Below, piece after piece: positions 8,982 to 17,717 of a stretch of 64,000 nucleotides of DNA (position 1 is its first letter; each line of letters starts with the position of its first letter). The position numbers and the translations under genes are program-made. The notes under the pieces are model-generated. The model was not told the origin of the DNA. It saw only the letters and a list, made by a program, of their open reading frames with translations, and ran no database searches. This stretch comes from Bradyrhizobium tropiciagri (GTDB lineage Bacteria; Pseudomonadota; Alphaproteobacteria; Rhizobiales; Xanthobacteraceae): positions 558,001 through 622,000 of the forward strand of contig NZ_JAFCKF010000002.1 of NCBI RefSeq assembly GCF_018130545.1. Reading direction: 5' to 3'.

Positions 8982-9755
8982 ATGTTTCGCGCGCTCGTCG
9001 GACTCGCTCTCACCTTGCTCCTGTCCGCTGCGCATGCGCAGTCAACGCCGTCCCGGCTCGATGAAATCGTCAAGCGCGGCACGCTGCGCGTCGGCATGAC
9101 CGGCGACTATTTGCCCTTCACCGCGCTCGACAAGGAGACCACGACGTTCCGCGGCTTCGACGTCGATATGGCGCAATCGCTCGGCAAGGCGCTCGGCGTC
9201 AAGGTCGAGTTCGTGCCGACATCCTGGCCGCAGATGATGAAGGATTTTGAAGCCGACGATTTCGACATCGCGATGGGCGGCATCTCCATCACCTACGACC
9301 GGCAGAAGAAGGGCTTGTTCTCGACCCCGATCATGCGCGAAGGCAAGACACCGATCGCGCGCTGCGCTGACCAAGGCAAGTACGACACCATCGCCGAGAT
9401 CGACAAGCCCGGCACCCGGGTCATCGTCAACCCCGGCGGCACCAATGAGCGCTTCGCACGCGCCCATGTGAAGGCCGCCGACATCCGCGTATTCAACGAC
9501 AACACCAGGATCTTCGACGAGATCGCCAAGGGTGATGCCGACCTGATGATGACCGACGCGTCCGAGACGCGCTATCAGCAGAAGCTGCATCCCGGCGTGC
9601 TCTGCGCCGTGCATCCCGACAAGCCGTTCGACTTCGCCGAAAAAGCCTACTGGATGCAGCGCGACGTCGCCTTGAAAGCGTTCGTCGACCAGTGGCTTCA
9701 TATCGCGCGCGAAGATGGCAGCTACGCAAAGATCTATGCCGCGTGGTTCGAATAG
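8982..9755 (+). CDS. pheC: Periplasmic cyclohexadienyl dehydratase-like protein (PheC family)
   Basis: 257 residues from the ATG at 8982 (GGAG 9 nt upstream; an ATG at 8967 is less well placed). A signal peptide ends at AHA-QS. The fold is that of amino-acid ABC binding proteins, but the segments match the periplasmic PheC enzymes: LRVGMTGDYLPFT, NPGGTNERFAR, LMMTDASE, CAVHP, PFDFAEKAY and VDQWLHIA. PheC converts prephenate or arogenate to phenylpyruvate or phenylalanine. The Glu in MTDASE is the position I associate with the PheC catalytic acid. No ABC permease or ATPase is adjacent, which favours an enzyme. A solute-binding role remains possible. Confidence 0.72.
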   Translation: MFRALVGLALTLLLSAAHAQSTPSRLDEIVKRGTLRVGMTGDYLPFTALDKETTTFRGFDVDMAQSLGKALGVKVEFVPTSWPQMMKDFEADDFDIAMGGISITYDRQKKGLFSTPIMREGKTPIARCADQGKYDTIAEIDKPGTRVIVNPGGTNERFARAHVKAADIRVFNDNTRIFDEIAKGDADLMMTDASETRYQQKLHPGVLCAVHPDKPFDFAEKAYWMQRDVALKAFVDQWLHIAREDGSYAKIYAAWFE

Positions 9756-9933
9756 CCGGCGTCAAACACACACGCGCATAATTTGCTGCATGGCCTGAAA
9801 CCAGACCGCGATCCAGGGATTTGAACCTCAACCGCGAGGGCACGACTCATGTTCTGACCGTGATTTGGGACACGTTCAGCGAGGCGGTCACCGGATAGCC
9901 TTGCGAACCGGGTTCCCTGCGGCGGAGGTCGAG

Positions 9934-10746
9934 ATGAGAAAGCTTCTGGCGATCGCCACGCTTGTGCTCGCGAGCACGGCCGCAGCGCAGGCGCAATACA
10001 CATTCGACTACGGCGGCCGCACCATCCGCATCGATCCCGATCGCGGCACGGTTTCGATCCCCGGCGTCTACGACAATACCGGCCGCCACACCAAGCGTGT
10101 CAGGAGCAAGGACGCCGAGCAGAAGCGCGAGACGGCTCCGAAGGAAGCCAAGACGGACTCTCAAGCCGCGCCGGCTGCTCCACCCGCTGCGGCGCCAGCG
10201 CCTGCTGCGGCGACCATTGATCAGACTGCTGCCCCGACACCAGCGGCAACGACTGCACCTGCCAACGCAGCCGTCGCGCCGCTGCCACCTTCGGCGACAG
10301 CAGCGACCACACCGTCACCACCACCCGCTCCGCCCGCTGTGCAGCAGGACGCTGCGCCGGCGGCAAAGCTCGTCACCGCGCCAACTGTTGGTGCCGCTCC
10401 GCCGAACGCGCCTGCACCCAAGCCGGCAGCGAACCCGGTGCAAGCTGCCAATTCGCCGCTCGGCCTTTGGCTGACCGAAGAGAAGGAAGGCAAGGTCCGC
10501 ATCGAGCAATGCGGCGCCAATCTCTGCGGCTACTCGGTCGACAAGAAGTCGAACGCCAATGGCGAGCAGGTTCTGATCAACATGAAGCCCGGCAAGGACA
10601 AATGGAGCGGCCGCATCTTCGATCCGAACAGCGGCAGCAGCTACGATTCCACCATCGCGATGAAGAGCCCGGACACGCTGCGTGTCCAGGGTTGCGCATT
10701 CGGCGGCATGTTCTGCGGTGGCCAGACCTGGACGCGGACGAACTGA
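9934..10746 (+). CDS. Secreted DUF2147 protein with Pro/Ala linker
   Basis: 270 residues from the ATG at 9934 (GGAGG upstream), which begins a clean signal peptide ending AQA-QY. After a short N-terminal domain comes a Pro/Ala/Thr low-complexity linker (about residues 70-175). The last 95 residues match DUF2147 (SPLGLWLTEEKEGKVRIEQC, then CGYSV, WSGRIFDP and GCAFGGMFC), a small periplasmic beta-barrel of unknown function. Four Cys residues in that domain could form two disulfides. Monocistronic, with a strong terminator directly downstream. Confidence 0.85.
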   Translation: MRKLLAIATLVLASTAAAQAQYTFDYGGRTIRIDPDRGTVSIPGVYDNTGRHTKRVRSKDAEQKRETAPKEAKTDSQAAPAAPPAAAPAPAAATIDQTAAPTPAATTAPANAAVAPLPPSATAATTPSPPPAPPAVQQDAAPAAKLVTAPTVGAAPPNAPAPKPAANPVQAANSPLGLWLTEEKEGKVRIEQCGANLCGYSVDKKSNANGEQVLINMKPGKDKWSGRIFDPNSGSSYDSTIAMKSPDTLRVQGCAFGGMFCGGQTWTRTN

Positions 10747-10765
10747 TCGACGCCGCGCAAAAAGC

Positions 10766-10793
10766 AAAAGCCCCGCTCAGGAGCGGGGCTTTT
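10766..10793 (+). terminator. Rho-independent terminator
   Basis: A perfect 13-bp stem (10766-10778 with 10781-10793), GC-rich in the core and A/T-rich at the base, ending in TTTT. It lies 19 bases after the DUF2147 stop and 22 bases before the convergent cupin stop. The A-run on the other side lets it serve both strands. Confidence 0.9.
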
Positions 10794-10815
10794 CGTTTGA
10801 GCTCGCAGCTGCGTA

Positions 10816-11220
10816 TCAGCCGACCTTGCCGTTATATTCCTCGTCGGTGACGTGCTCCATCCAGGTCGAATAGACGCCGTCGAGCGCCTCCTGCATGGCG
10901 ATATGGGTCATGCTGTTATCAGGCGACGCACCGTGCCAGTGCTTCTCGTTCGGCGGAATCCAGACCACGTCGCCGGGGCGGATTTCCCGGATCGGGCCGC
11001 CCTTGGCCTGCACGCGGCCGATGCCCGAAATCACATAGAGCGTCTGCCCGAGCGGATGGGTGTGCCAGGCGGTGCGTGCGCCGGGCTCGAACGACACGCG
11101 CGAGGCGTTCAGCCGTGCCGGTGCCGGCGCCATGTTGATCGGGTCCTGCAGCACGCTGCCGGTGAAGTTCTCCTTCGGCGCGCGGCGGGTCGGCCGCGAG
11201 CCGGAAACGTGGATATCCAT
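10816..11220 (-). CDS. Small cupin-domain protein
   Basis: 134 residues forming one cupin barrel. Metal-ligand motif 1 is WHTHPLGQTLYVISG and motif 2 includes PPNEKHWHGA; both supply His ligands. Single-domain cupins of this type are often annotated as carboxymuconolactone-decarboxylase-associated or quercetinase-like, but the substrate is unknown. It is read just after the RraA-like gene with a 23-base gap, so the two are probably one operon. No signal peptide. Confidence 0.85.
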   Translation of the reverse strand: MDIHVSGSRPTRRAPKENFTGSVLQDPINMAPAPARLNASRVSFEPGARTAWHTHPLGQTLYVISGIGRVQAKGGPIREIRPGDVVWIPPNEKHWHGASPDNSMTHIAMQEALDGVYSTWMEHVTDEEYNGKVG

Positions 11221-11243
11221 GGGGTTACCTCCCTCTCTTGACG

Positions 11244-11942
11244 TTATTTCTTGGTCGCGGCGTAGCGCGCCTTGGTCTCGGCATTCATCGGATAGAGGCC
11301 GGGCAGCTGGGCGCCATTGTTCACCTCGTTGACGATCCAGGCTTCCATCCGTTCCTGCTCCGGCCCTTCGGCCAGCACGTGATCGAGGAATGCCTGCGGG
11401 ATCAGCACCGCGCCGTCCTGGTCGGCCACGACAATGTCATTCGGAAACACGGCAACGCCGCCGCAGCCGATCGGTTCGCCCCAGCCGACGAAGGTCAGGC
11501 CTGCGACCGACGGCGGCGCGGCGTAGCCGTCGCACCACACCGGCAGGCCGGTGCCGAGCACGCCCTCGACGTCGCGCACCACGCCGTCGCTGATCAGTGC
11601 CGTCACCCCGCGCTTGACCATGCGCGCGCAGAGAATGTCGCCGAAAATGCCGGCATCGGTGATGCCCATGGCATCGACCACGGCGATGCAGCCCGCCGGC
11701 ATCGCCTCGATCGCGGTGCGGGTCGAGATCGGCGACGACCAGGATTCCGGCGTCGCCAGGTCCTCGCGGGCCGGCACGAAGCGCAGCGTGAAGGCGGGTC
11801 CGACCAGCCGCTTCTGTCCGGGCTTCAGCGGCTTGGTGCCGCGCATCCAGATGTTGCGCAGGCCCTTCTTGAGCAGGACCGTGGTGATGGTGGCGGTGGA
11901 CACGTGCGACAGCGTCGCGATCGCCTCAGTGGACAGTGACAT
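11244..11942 (-). CDS. RraA-like / 4-hydroxy-4-methyl-2-oxoglutarate aldolase family protein
   Basis: 232 residues. Family marks are GDILCARMVKRGVTALISDG followed by VVRDVEG, where the Arg-Asp pair binds substrate and metal, plus GCGGVAVFPNDIVVADQDG. The family contains metal-dependent class II aldolases/oxaloacetate decarboxylases and the RNase E inhibitor RraA. The longer C-terminus and cupin partner favour a metabolic lyase, probably in aromatic or hydroxy-acid breakdown. It heads a two-gene operon with the cupin and diverges from pxpB at 12157. Confidence 0.85.
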   Translation of the reverse strand: MSLSTEAIATLSHVSTATITTVLLKKGLRNIWMRGTKPLKPGQKRLVGPAFTLRFVPAREDLATPESWSSPISTRTAIEAMPAGCIAVVDAMGITDAGIFGDILCARMVKRGVTALISDGVVRDVEGVLGTGLPVWCDGYAAPPSVAGLTFVGWGEPIGCGGVAVFPNDIVVADQDGAVLIPQAFLDHVLAEGPEQERMEAWIVNEVNNGAQLPGLYPMNAETKARYAATKK

Positions 11943-12156
11943 CTGGAAAGCTTGCTCCGATGGGAGGAAAAAGACCGGCGCATGTTGCCGGGCAAAGGCG
12001 TTGCGTCAAGGGCTGAACGAAAATCCTGCGATCATCTGAATTTATCGCCGGCGTGCTGATTAATTTATTGAAGTTGCTGCATCATTTTGCACGAAGCGAA
12101 TTCCGTTTTGCCTCGAAACACGCTAGCTTGATGGCGACCGAAGCCTGCTTGATCCA

Positions 12157-12888
12157 ATGGCCGAACCCTTAAGTCCTCCCCGCCTTTTGCCGAGCGGCGA
12201 CAGCGCCGTCACGGTGGAATTCAGCCGCACCATCGATGACGCCGCCAACCGGCGGGTGCTTGCGCTCGACCGCGTGATCGCGGCCGAGCCGATCGCCGGC
12301 ATTACCGAGACCGTGCCGACCTACCGCTCGCTGCTGGTGCATTACGATCCCGTGCATATCGGCTTCGATGCGCTCGGCGAGCAGTTGCTGGCACGCGCCG
12401 CCAGGGCGCTGCCGACCGAGACCGGAACGCGGCGCTGGCGTATTCCCGTGACCTATGGCGGCGAGCACGGCATCGACCTCGAGGATGTCGCGAAGGCACT
12501 CCACACCACGCCGGATGACATCGTCGCGCGCCACGTCGCCGGCGACTATCGCGTCGCCATGATCGGCTTCACGCCGGGTTGGTCCTATCTCAGCGGGCTG
12601 GAGACATTCCTGCACATGTCTCGGCGCAAGGACCCGCGGCTGCTGACCCCGGCCGGCACCATCTCGATCGGCGGCATCCAGACCGGCGTGCAGTGCCTGG
12701 CCGGTCCGAGCGGCTGGCACCTGCTCGGCCGCACTCCCGTGAGGACCTACCAATTGCATCGCGACCCGACCTTCCTGCTGGAGCCGGGCGATGCCATCAC
12801 CTTCACGGCGATCGACGCCAAGACCTTTGCCGAACAGGACCGCGCCGCCGAGGCCGGCGAATTCGTCGCAGAACTGGTGACGCCATGA
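12157..12888 (+). CDS. pxpB: 5-oxoprolinase subunit PxpB
   Basis: 243 residues of the PxpB/KipI family (allophanate hydrolase subunit 1 fold). Motifs include LLPSGDSAVTVEFS, IPVTYGGEHGIDLEDVA, GFTPGWSYLSGL and a Gly-rich TPAGTISIGGIQTG. With PxpC and PxpA it forms the ATP-dependent 5-oxoprolinase that opens 5-oxoproline to glutamate. Its stop overlaps the pxpC start by four bases. The 214-base gap upstream should hold the promoter shared divergently with the RraA-like gene. Confidence 0.92.
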   Translation: MAEPLSPPRLLPSGDSAVTVEFSRTIDDAANRRVLALDRVIAAEPIAGITETVPTYRSLLVHYDPVHIGFDALGEQLLARAARALPTETGTRRWRIPVTYGGEHGIDLEDVAKALHTTPDDIVARHVAGDYRVAMIGFTPGWSYLSGLETFLHMSRRKDPRLLTPAGTISIGGIQTGVQCLAGPSGWHLLGRTPVRTYQLHRDPTFLLEPGDAITFTAIDAKTFAEQDRAAEAGEFVAELVTP

Positions 12889-13919
12889 GCAAGCTCGTCG
12901 TCACCTCGATTGGTCCCGCAAGCTCGGTGCAGGACGCGGGTCGTCCAGGCTCGCAGCGCTATGGCCTGGTGCCGAGCGGCGCGATGGACCGGCTGTCGCT
13001 GGCCGCCGCCAACACGCTGGTCGGCAATCAGCCCTTCGCTGCCGCGGTCGAGATCGGCCCGTTCGGCGCCACGTTTACCGCGCGCGGCGGCGCCGTGCGC
13101 GTCGGGCTCGCCGGCGCGCCGCGCAATGCTGACATCGGAGGTCGGCCGGTTGCGTTCGACAGTTCGGCGACGCTCGCAGATGGCGAGACGCTCAACCTTG
13201 GCTTCGCGCGCGGCGGATCGTTCAGCTATCTCGCGATCGAGCACGGCATTGAAGGTGAGCCGATGTTCGGCAGTCTTGCCGTCAATGCCCGCGCCGGGCT
13301 CGGCAGCCCCTACACGCGGCCGCTACAAAGCGGCGACGAATTGAAGACACAAGCCGCGAGTGGTTCGCCCGAGCACCGCATCGAATTGCCGGCAGCCGCC
13401 GACGCGCCGATCCGCATCCTGTTCGGCCCGCAGGACGACGAGTTCGCCGAAGACAACAAGAAGCTGTTCACAGACAGCGAGTGGAAGATCTCGGCCACCA
13501 GCGACCGCATGGGCTACCGGCTCGAAGGCCCGGTGATAAAACATCGCGATGGCCACAACATCGTCTCCGACGGCACTGTGAACGGCAGCATCCAGGTGCC
13601 CGGCAACGGCCAGCCGATCGTGCTGATGCCCGACCGCGGCACCAGCGGCGGCTATCCGAAGATCGCGACCGTGATCACGGCCGATTTCGGCCGCTTCGCG
13701 CAGATCTCGGCCGGCCGGCCGTTCCGCTTCAAGGCGGTAACGATGGCAGAGGCGCAGGCGGAAGCGAAGACGTTCCACGAACTGCTGCGGTCTCTGCCCG
13801 ACCGCCTCCGCGGCATCGAGGATTTCGGTCTCAACATCGAGGCGTTGAGGGATGCAAACGTCGCAGGTCAGGCCGTCAGCGCAATGGACGCCGCGACCTG
13901 GCAAGTTGCAGTGCCATAG
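12885..13919 (+). CDS. pxpC: 5-oxoprolinase subunit PxpC
   Basis: 344 residues from the ATG at 12885 (ATGA overlap with pxpB). The opening [18 protein letters not shown] is diagnostic of the biotin-dependent carboxyltransferase-like PxpC/KipA family (allophanate hydrolase subunit 2 fold). Later motifs are [18 protein letters not shown] and [16 protein letters not shown]. It partners PxpB. The operon continues to pxpA after a palindromic repeat. Confidence 0.92.
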   Translation: MSKLVVTSIGPASSVQDAGRPGSQRYGLVPSGAMDRLSLAAANTLVGNQPFAAAVEIGPFGATFTARGGAVRVGLAGAPRNADIGGRPVAFDSSATLADGETLNLGFARGGSFSYLAIEHGIEGEPMFGSLAVNARAGLGSPYTRPLQSGDELKTQAASGSPEHRIELPAAADAPIRILFGPQDDEFAEDNKKLFTDSEWKISATSDRMGYRLEGPVIKHRDGHNIVSDGTVNGSIQVPGNGQPIVLMPDRGTSGGYPKIATVITADFGRFAQISAGRPFRFKAVTMAEAQAEAKTFHELLRSLPDRLRGIEDFGLNIEALRDANVAGQAVSAMDAATWQVAVP

Positions 13920-13920
13920 A

Positions 13921-13965
13921 GCATGATCCGGAAAAGTGCGAAGCGGTTTTCCGACAAGATCATGC
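13921..13965. repeat. REP-like palindromic element, copy 1
   Basis: An imperfect palindrome bounded by GCATGATC (13921-13928) and GATCATGC (13958-13965), with a core pairing GGAAAA with TTTTCC. A second copy lies at 61651-61695. It sits between pxpC and pxpA, two bases after the pxpC stop. Elements of this form are frequent in Bradyrhizobium and Rhodopseudomonas intergenic DNA. Confidence 0.82.
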
Positions 13966-14008
13966 TCAAGCAGTAGAGCCAACACGAACAATAATCGGAT
14001 CTGATGTC

Positions 14009-14782
14009 ATGACCTCAACCATCGACCTCAATTGCGATCTCGGCGAAAGCTTTGGGCCCTGGGAAATGGGCAATGACGCCGCGATGATCGAGCTTGCGAC
14101 CTCGGTCAACGTCGCCTGCGGTTTTCATGCCGGCGATGCAGACATCATGAGGAAGACAGTCGAGCTCGCGAAGGCGCGCGGCGTCAGTGTCGGTGCTCAT
14201 CCCGGCTATCGCGACCTGCATGGCTTTGGCCGCCGCCCGATGCCGGGACTGACATCGTCGGAGATCGAGAACCTGATCGCCTACCAGATCGGCGCGTTGC
14301 AGGCGATCGCGACCGCGGCCGGCCACAAGGTCACCCATGTGAAGGCGCATGGCGCGATTTCGAACGTCGCCTGCGAGGACGACATGACCGCAAGGGCGAT
14401 CGCCAATGCCATCAAGGCGGTCGACCGCAATCTCATCTTCGTTGTGCTCGCCAACTCGAAGCTGGTGCGCGCGGGCGAAGCTGCCAATCTGCGGATGGCG
14501 CATGAAGTGTTCGCCGACCGCGCCTATGAGGACGACGGCAATCTGGTGTCGCGCAAGAAGCCGGGCGCAGTGCTGCACGATCCCAAGGCGATCGCCGAGC
14601 GCGTGGTGCGGATGGTGCAGGATGGCGCGGTTGTCTCGGTCACCGGCAAGGTGATCAAGATGCAGACCGATACCGTCTGCATCCACGGCGACACGCATGG
14701 CGCCGTCGAGATCGCGCGCGATCTGCGCGCAGCGCTGAAGCAGGCGGGCATCACGGTTGCGCCGTTCAAGACTGCGCACTGA
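14009..14782 (+). CDS. pxpA: 5-oxoprolinase subunit PxpA (LamB/YcsF family)
   Basis: 257 residues from the ATG at 14009. The start [16 protein letters not shown], then [29 protein letters not shown] and VKAHGAISN, are hallmark PxpA/YcsF motifs with metal- or substrate-binding His and Asp residues. It is the third part of 5-oxoprolinase. No strong ribosome site is visible, so translation may depend on the upstream message despite the 89-base gap containing the REP-like element. Confidence 0.92.
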   Translation: MTSTIDLNCDLGESFGPWEMGNDAAMIELATSVNVACGFHAGDADIMRKTVELAKARGVSVGAHPGYRDLHGFGRRPMPGLTSSEIENLIAYQIGALQAIATAAGHKVTHVKAHGAISNVACEDDMTARAIANAIKAVDRNLIFVVLANSKLVRAGEAANLRMAHEVFADRAYEDDGNLVSRKKPGAVLHDPKAIAERVVRMVQDGAVVSVTGKVIKMQTDTVCIHGDTHGAVEIARDLRAALKQAGITVAPFKTAH

Positions 14783-14803
14783 GGCATCCACACATCAGTC
14801 AGC

Positions 14804-14831
14804 AAGGGCCGGCCGCCGCGCCGGCCCTTTT
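14804..14831 (+). terminator. Rho-independent terminator of the pxp operon
   Basis: A perfect 10-bp stem (14804-14813 with 14820-14829), 6-nt loop, ending in TTTT. It lies 21 bases after the pxpA stop. Confidence 0.88.
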
Positions 14832-14932
14832 AGATTCCGTTAAGAGTCTTCTTAAACCCAAACTTGCCGTTTGATTGCTAGGTGCAGCTTCCGAGCCTTT
14901 GATTGTCCTCTCAGGAAATTGGGTACCAAAGC

Positions 14933-15364
14933 ATGTTCCGCACCAGCCTCTCCCTCGCAATTGCCGCGGTTGCCACCGTCGCCTTCACCGGCGCCGCGTC
15001 CGCCGGCTGCTACAGCTGCTATACGCCGCCGCCCCAGCCCTGCACGACCTGCTACCAAGTGCAGACGGTGCCGCCGCAATATCGCACCGTGCAGGAAACC
15101 GTGATGGTGTCGCCGGGCCGCGTCATCGCGCATCGTACGCCGGCGCAGTATCGTACCGTGATGGTGCCGAAGACGGTGATGGTCGCGCCTGAAGGCGTCG
15201 CCTATGAGCGCATCGCGCCGCAATACGCCACGCAGGAGCACACCCAGATGGTCTCGCCGGGCTATTCGTACTACGCGCCGGTTCAGCAGACCTGCAACAC
15301 CTGCGGCGGTGGTGGTTATGGTTATGGTTATGGCTACGGGTATGGTCGCGGCTACGGCTACTGA
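14933..15364 (+). CDS. Secreted Tyr/Pro/Gly-rich protein with Cys pairs
   Basis: 143 residues from the ATG at 14933. The signal peptide ends ASA-GC. The mature protein starts with clustered cysteines (CYSCY, CTTC), continues with repeated QYRTV and KTVMV segments rich in Val/Tyr, has a second Cys pair (TCNTCGGG), and ends in a Gly-Tyr repeat tail. The composition suggests a surface or envelope structural protein. No named family is recognised. A terminator follows. Confidence 0.75.
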   Translation: MFRTSLSLAIAAVATVAFTGAASAGCYSCYTPPPQPCTTCYQVQTVPPQYRTVQETVMVSPGRVIAHRTPAQYRTVMVPKTVMVAPEGVAYERIAPQYATQEHTQMVSPGYSYYAPVQQTCNTCGGGGYGYGYGYGYGRGYGY

Positions 15365-15390
15365 GCCATCAGCATTCAGCCAAAACAAAG

Positions 15391-15421
15391 CCGCCGCCTG
15401 AGGACATCAGACGGCGGTTTT
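15391..15421 (+). terminator. Terminator between convergent genes
   Basis: An 11-position stem with one C-A mismatch (15391-15401 with 15407-15417) and a 5-nt loop, then TTTT. It follows the secreted protein stop by 26 bases and precedes the stop of the small convergent gene at 15439. Confidence 0.82.
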
Positions 15422-15438
15422 GCAGTTCTCTCAGGGCC

Positions 15439-15591
15439 TCAAAACGGGTGGACGGACAGCGTGCCGAACACGATGGCTGCGATGACCGCAAAAGCGCTGT
15501 ACAGCGCCGCGGTGTGAACGCCGGTCCCGGACTTCCTTGAAACGTGTCGCGCGTAAAAGTGCAGGCGGGCTTCCGCCGATAGCTCGCGCAT
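15439..15591 (-). CDS. Small single-span membrane protein
   Basis: 50 residues starting at the ATG at 15591 with TTGGAG about 8 nt upstream, which decides this start over the longer 79-residue reading. A basic, polar N-terminal half (RELSAEARLHFYARHVSRKS) leads into one hydrophobic span (ALYSAFAVIAAIVFGTL) near the C-terminus. It has the look of a tail-anchored small inner-membrane protein. Function unknown. It is short, so the call rests on the ribosome site and the clean hydrophobic span. Confidence 0.55.
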   Translation of the reverse strand: MRELSAEARLHFYARHVSRKSGTGVHTAALYSAFAVIAAIVFGTLSVHPF

Positions 15592-15854
15592 GGTCGATCT
15601 CCAACGCCCCATTCTCGGGCATATGGAATATCGTTCGCGACGCAATTCAAGCGGGTGGCAAAAATAGTGACGCCACACCCTCGGGGAACCTGGTTCCCAG
15701 AGGAATATTCTTCCTCGCGGGTTGCCCCGAGAATCTTATTCGTTGCAATTCGAGGCGCCGGGAACCCGCGCCAGTCCCGCAAGTACCGAAAATCTCGAAA
15801 ACAACCCCATGCAAAGTAGCCGGAGGTAAAGCAGTGGCGGCCGCTCCGCCGCGT

Positions 15855-17012
15855 TCAGGGCTTCCAGCGCCCGATCTTGAAGGCCGCCAGATGGCCCGGG
15901 ACGTCGACCGGATCGAACGGCGGACCAGCGAACGCGCCGATGGCGTGGGAGGCGCCTGGCGGGCGTCCTGACGCGGCGTCGTAGAGGTCGGGCCTGAACA
16001 CGGCCATCGCGGCCTTCAGCGCCTCCGGCCGGTACGGCGTCTGGCCCCAGCGAACCATCTGGGCGTAGAGCCAGGCCGCTTGCGCCGGATCGGGCCGCGC
16101 TGCTGCCTCGCGCCCGACCAGCAGATAGCGGCTGCTCTCACGCATGGTGCCGTCGGGCGAGATCTTCAGCCGGCCGTCGAGCGTGCGCTGGATGACGCTG
16201 GCATCGACGCCGATCCGTTCGGGTGAGCTGAGGATGCGCGCCACCTCGCCGCGGTTCTCCGGTTGCTCGATGAACTCGGCGCCGCGCAGATGCGCGCGTA
16301 CCAGCGACGCCACGACATCGGGATGCTTCTCCGACCAGCTCTGGCGCACCGCCAGCACCTTCTCCACCGCGCTGAGCAGGATGTCGGAGACGAAATGCAG
16401 GATGTGGCCGATGCCGAGATCGACCGCGATCGAATTCCAGGGCGCACCGACGCAGAACGCGTCGACATGGCCGTTGGCGAGACTGTCGGCCATGTAGGGC
16501 GGCGGCAGCACCACGAGCTGGACGTCCTCGTCGGGATCGACGCCGCCGGCCGCCATCCAGAACCGCAATTGATAATTGTGGGTCGAGAACGGAAAGGTCA
16601 TGCCGAAGGTCAACGGCTCGGCCCCGCTCTTGCGCCGCTTCGCGACCACACGGGCCAGCGCCTGCGAGGTCGCCATCGGGTCGAAGCGGTCGCCGTCGAG
16701 CTCATCCATCAGCGCCGCGTGCAGCGCCGGCGACACCGTGATGGCATTGCCGTTGAGCCCGAGATTGAAGGGGGCTGTGATCGGCACCTTGACGTGGCCG
16801 AGCCCGAGGCTCGAGGCGATCGCAACCGGTGCCAGCAGATGGGCGGCGTCGAACAGGCCGATATTGAGCTTGTCGCGGACGTTCGACCACGACACTTCCC
16901 GCACCAACGTGACGTCGAGGCCCTCAGTCGCGGCAAAGCCTTTGTCGACGGCGGTGATCAGGGCGGCAGCGTCCACCAGCGGAATGAACCCGATGCGCAA
17001 GGGTGTGGTCAT
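15855..17012 (-). CDS. nasS: Nitrate sensor NasS (CmpA/NrtA-like, no signal peptide)
   Basis: 385 residues of the NrtA/CmpA nitrate-binding family, starting directly at the first beta strand (LRIGFIPLVDAAALI) with no signal peptide, so it is cytoplasmic. Motifs include SWSNVRDKL, DAAHLLAP, STHNYQLRFW, and VDAFCVGAPWNS. In NasS-NasT systems NasS holds NasT inactive until it binds nitrate or nitrite. Its start overlaps the nasT stop by four bases. No nitrate reductase or nrtBC transport gene lies in this window. Confidence 0.9.
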   Translation of the reverse strand: MTTPLRIGFIPLVDAAALITAVDKGFAATEGLDVTLVREVSWSNVRDKLNIGLFDAAHLLAPVAIASSLGLGHVKVPITAPFNLGLNGNAITVSPALHAALMDELDGDRFDPMATSQALARVVAKRRKSGAEPLTFGMTFPFSTHNYQLRFWMAAGGVDPDEDVQLVVLPPPYMADSLANGHVDAFCVGAPWNSIAVDLGIGHILHFVSDILLSAVEKVLAVRQSWSEKHPDVVASLVRAHLRGAEFIEQPENRGEVARILSSPERIGVDASVIQRTLDGRLKISPDGTMRESSRYLLVGREAAARPDPAQAAWLYAQMVRWGQTPYRPEALKAAMAVFRPDLYDAASGRPPGASHAIGAFAGPPFDPVDVPGHLAAFKIGRWKP

Positions 17013-17599
17013 TTGAGCAGCTCCGACGCCGTCAGGATCGATTGCGCGATCTCGCCGATCTTCTTCTTCTCGCGCATCGCGGTCGAGCGCATCAGCACGT
17101 AGGCCTCCTCCTCGGTCAGCCCCTTCACCTTCATCAGGATGCCTTTGGCGCGGTCGATCACCTTGCGCTCCTCCAGCGCATGCTTGGTGCGGTCAAGCTC
17201 GTCCTGCAATTTGGCGAAGGCGTTGAAGCGCGAGACGCAGAGATCGAGGATCGGCTTCATCCGTTCCTTCTTGAGCCCGTCGACGATGTAGGCGGAGACG
17301 CCCGCCTCCACGGAGGCCTGGATCGAGGCCGCGTCGCTCTGGTCGACGAACATCGCGATCGGCCGGCGGACCGCGCGGCTGACCTGGAACATCTGTTCCA
17401 GCACGTCGCGGCTGGGGTTCTCGAGGTCGATGACGATGATATCGGGGTCGAGCGCGTAGATCCGCGAGAGCAAGCTCTGCATCTCGCTGATATGGACCAC
17501 GTCCGTATAGCCGGCCTCCCGAAGTCCCTCCTCCAGGATGGCCGCACGGATCGGGCTCTCGTCGACTATGACGATCTTGGGAGACGATTCAGCGCTCAT
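17009..17599 (-). CDS. nasT: ANTAR-domain antitermination regulator NasT
   Basis: 196 residues from the ATG at 17599 (AAGAG 6 nt upstream; a TTG at 17605 is the alternative). A receiver-like domain covers residues 8-125 with Asp58 in VIDLENPSRD at the phosphoacceptor position. The C-terminal ANTAR RNA-binding domain (about 135-190) has KVIDRAKGILMKVKGL then EEEAYVLMRSTAM. NasT binds two-hairpin leader RNAs and prevents termination in nitrate-assimilation operons when NasS releases it. It is transcribed divergently from rimO. Confidence 0.92.
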   Translation of the reverse strand: MSAESSPKIVIVDESPIRAAILEEGLREAGYTDVVHISEMQSLLSRIYALDPDIIVIDLENPSRDVLEQMFQVSRAVRRPIAMFVDQSDAASIQASVEAGVSAYIVDGLKKERMKPILDLCVSRFNAFAKLQDELDRTKHALEERKVIDRAKGILMKVKGLTEEEAYVLMRSTAMREKKKIGEIAQSILTASELLK

Positions 17600-17717
17600 C
17601 GACAACTCTTAAGAACCCGGCAATCGCATCCATATCATGCCGGAAGGCCCGGGAAAGGGTTGTAATTCTCGGCAATTGGGACTAGCTCCTGCCCATCAAT
17701 CAGGCAGATTCAGAGAT

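Noticed and set aside
8982-9755. Ordinary amino-acid ABC transporter binding protein
   Set aside because: The motif set fits periplasmic PheC better and no transporter genes adjoin; kept as an alternative in the annotation.
15302-15360. Tandem GGTTAT-type DNA repeat as a CRISPR-like or satellite array
   Set aside because: It encodes the Gly-Tyr tail of the secreted protein; there are no spacers.
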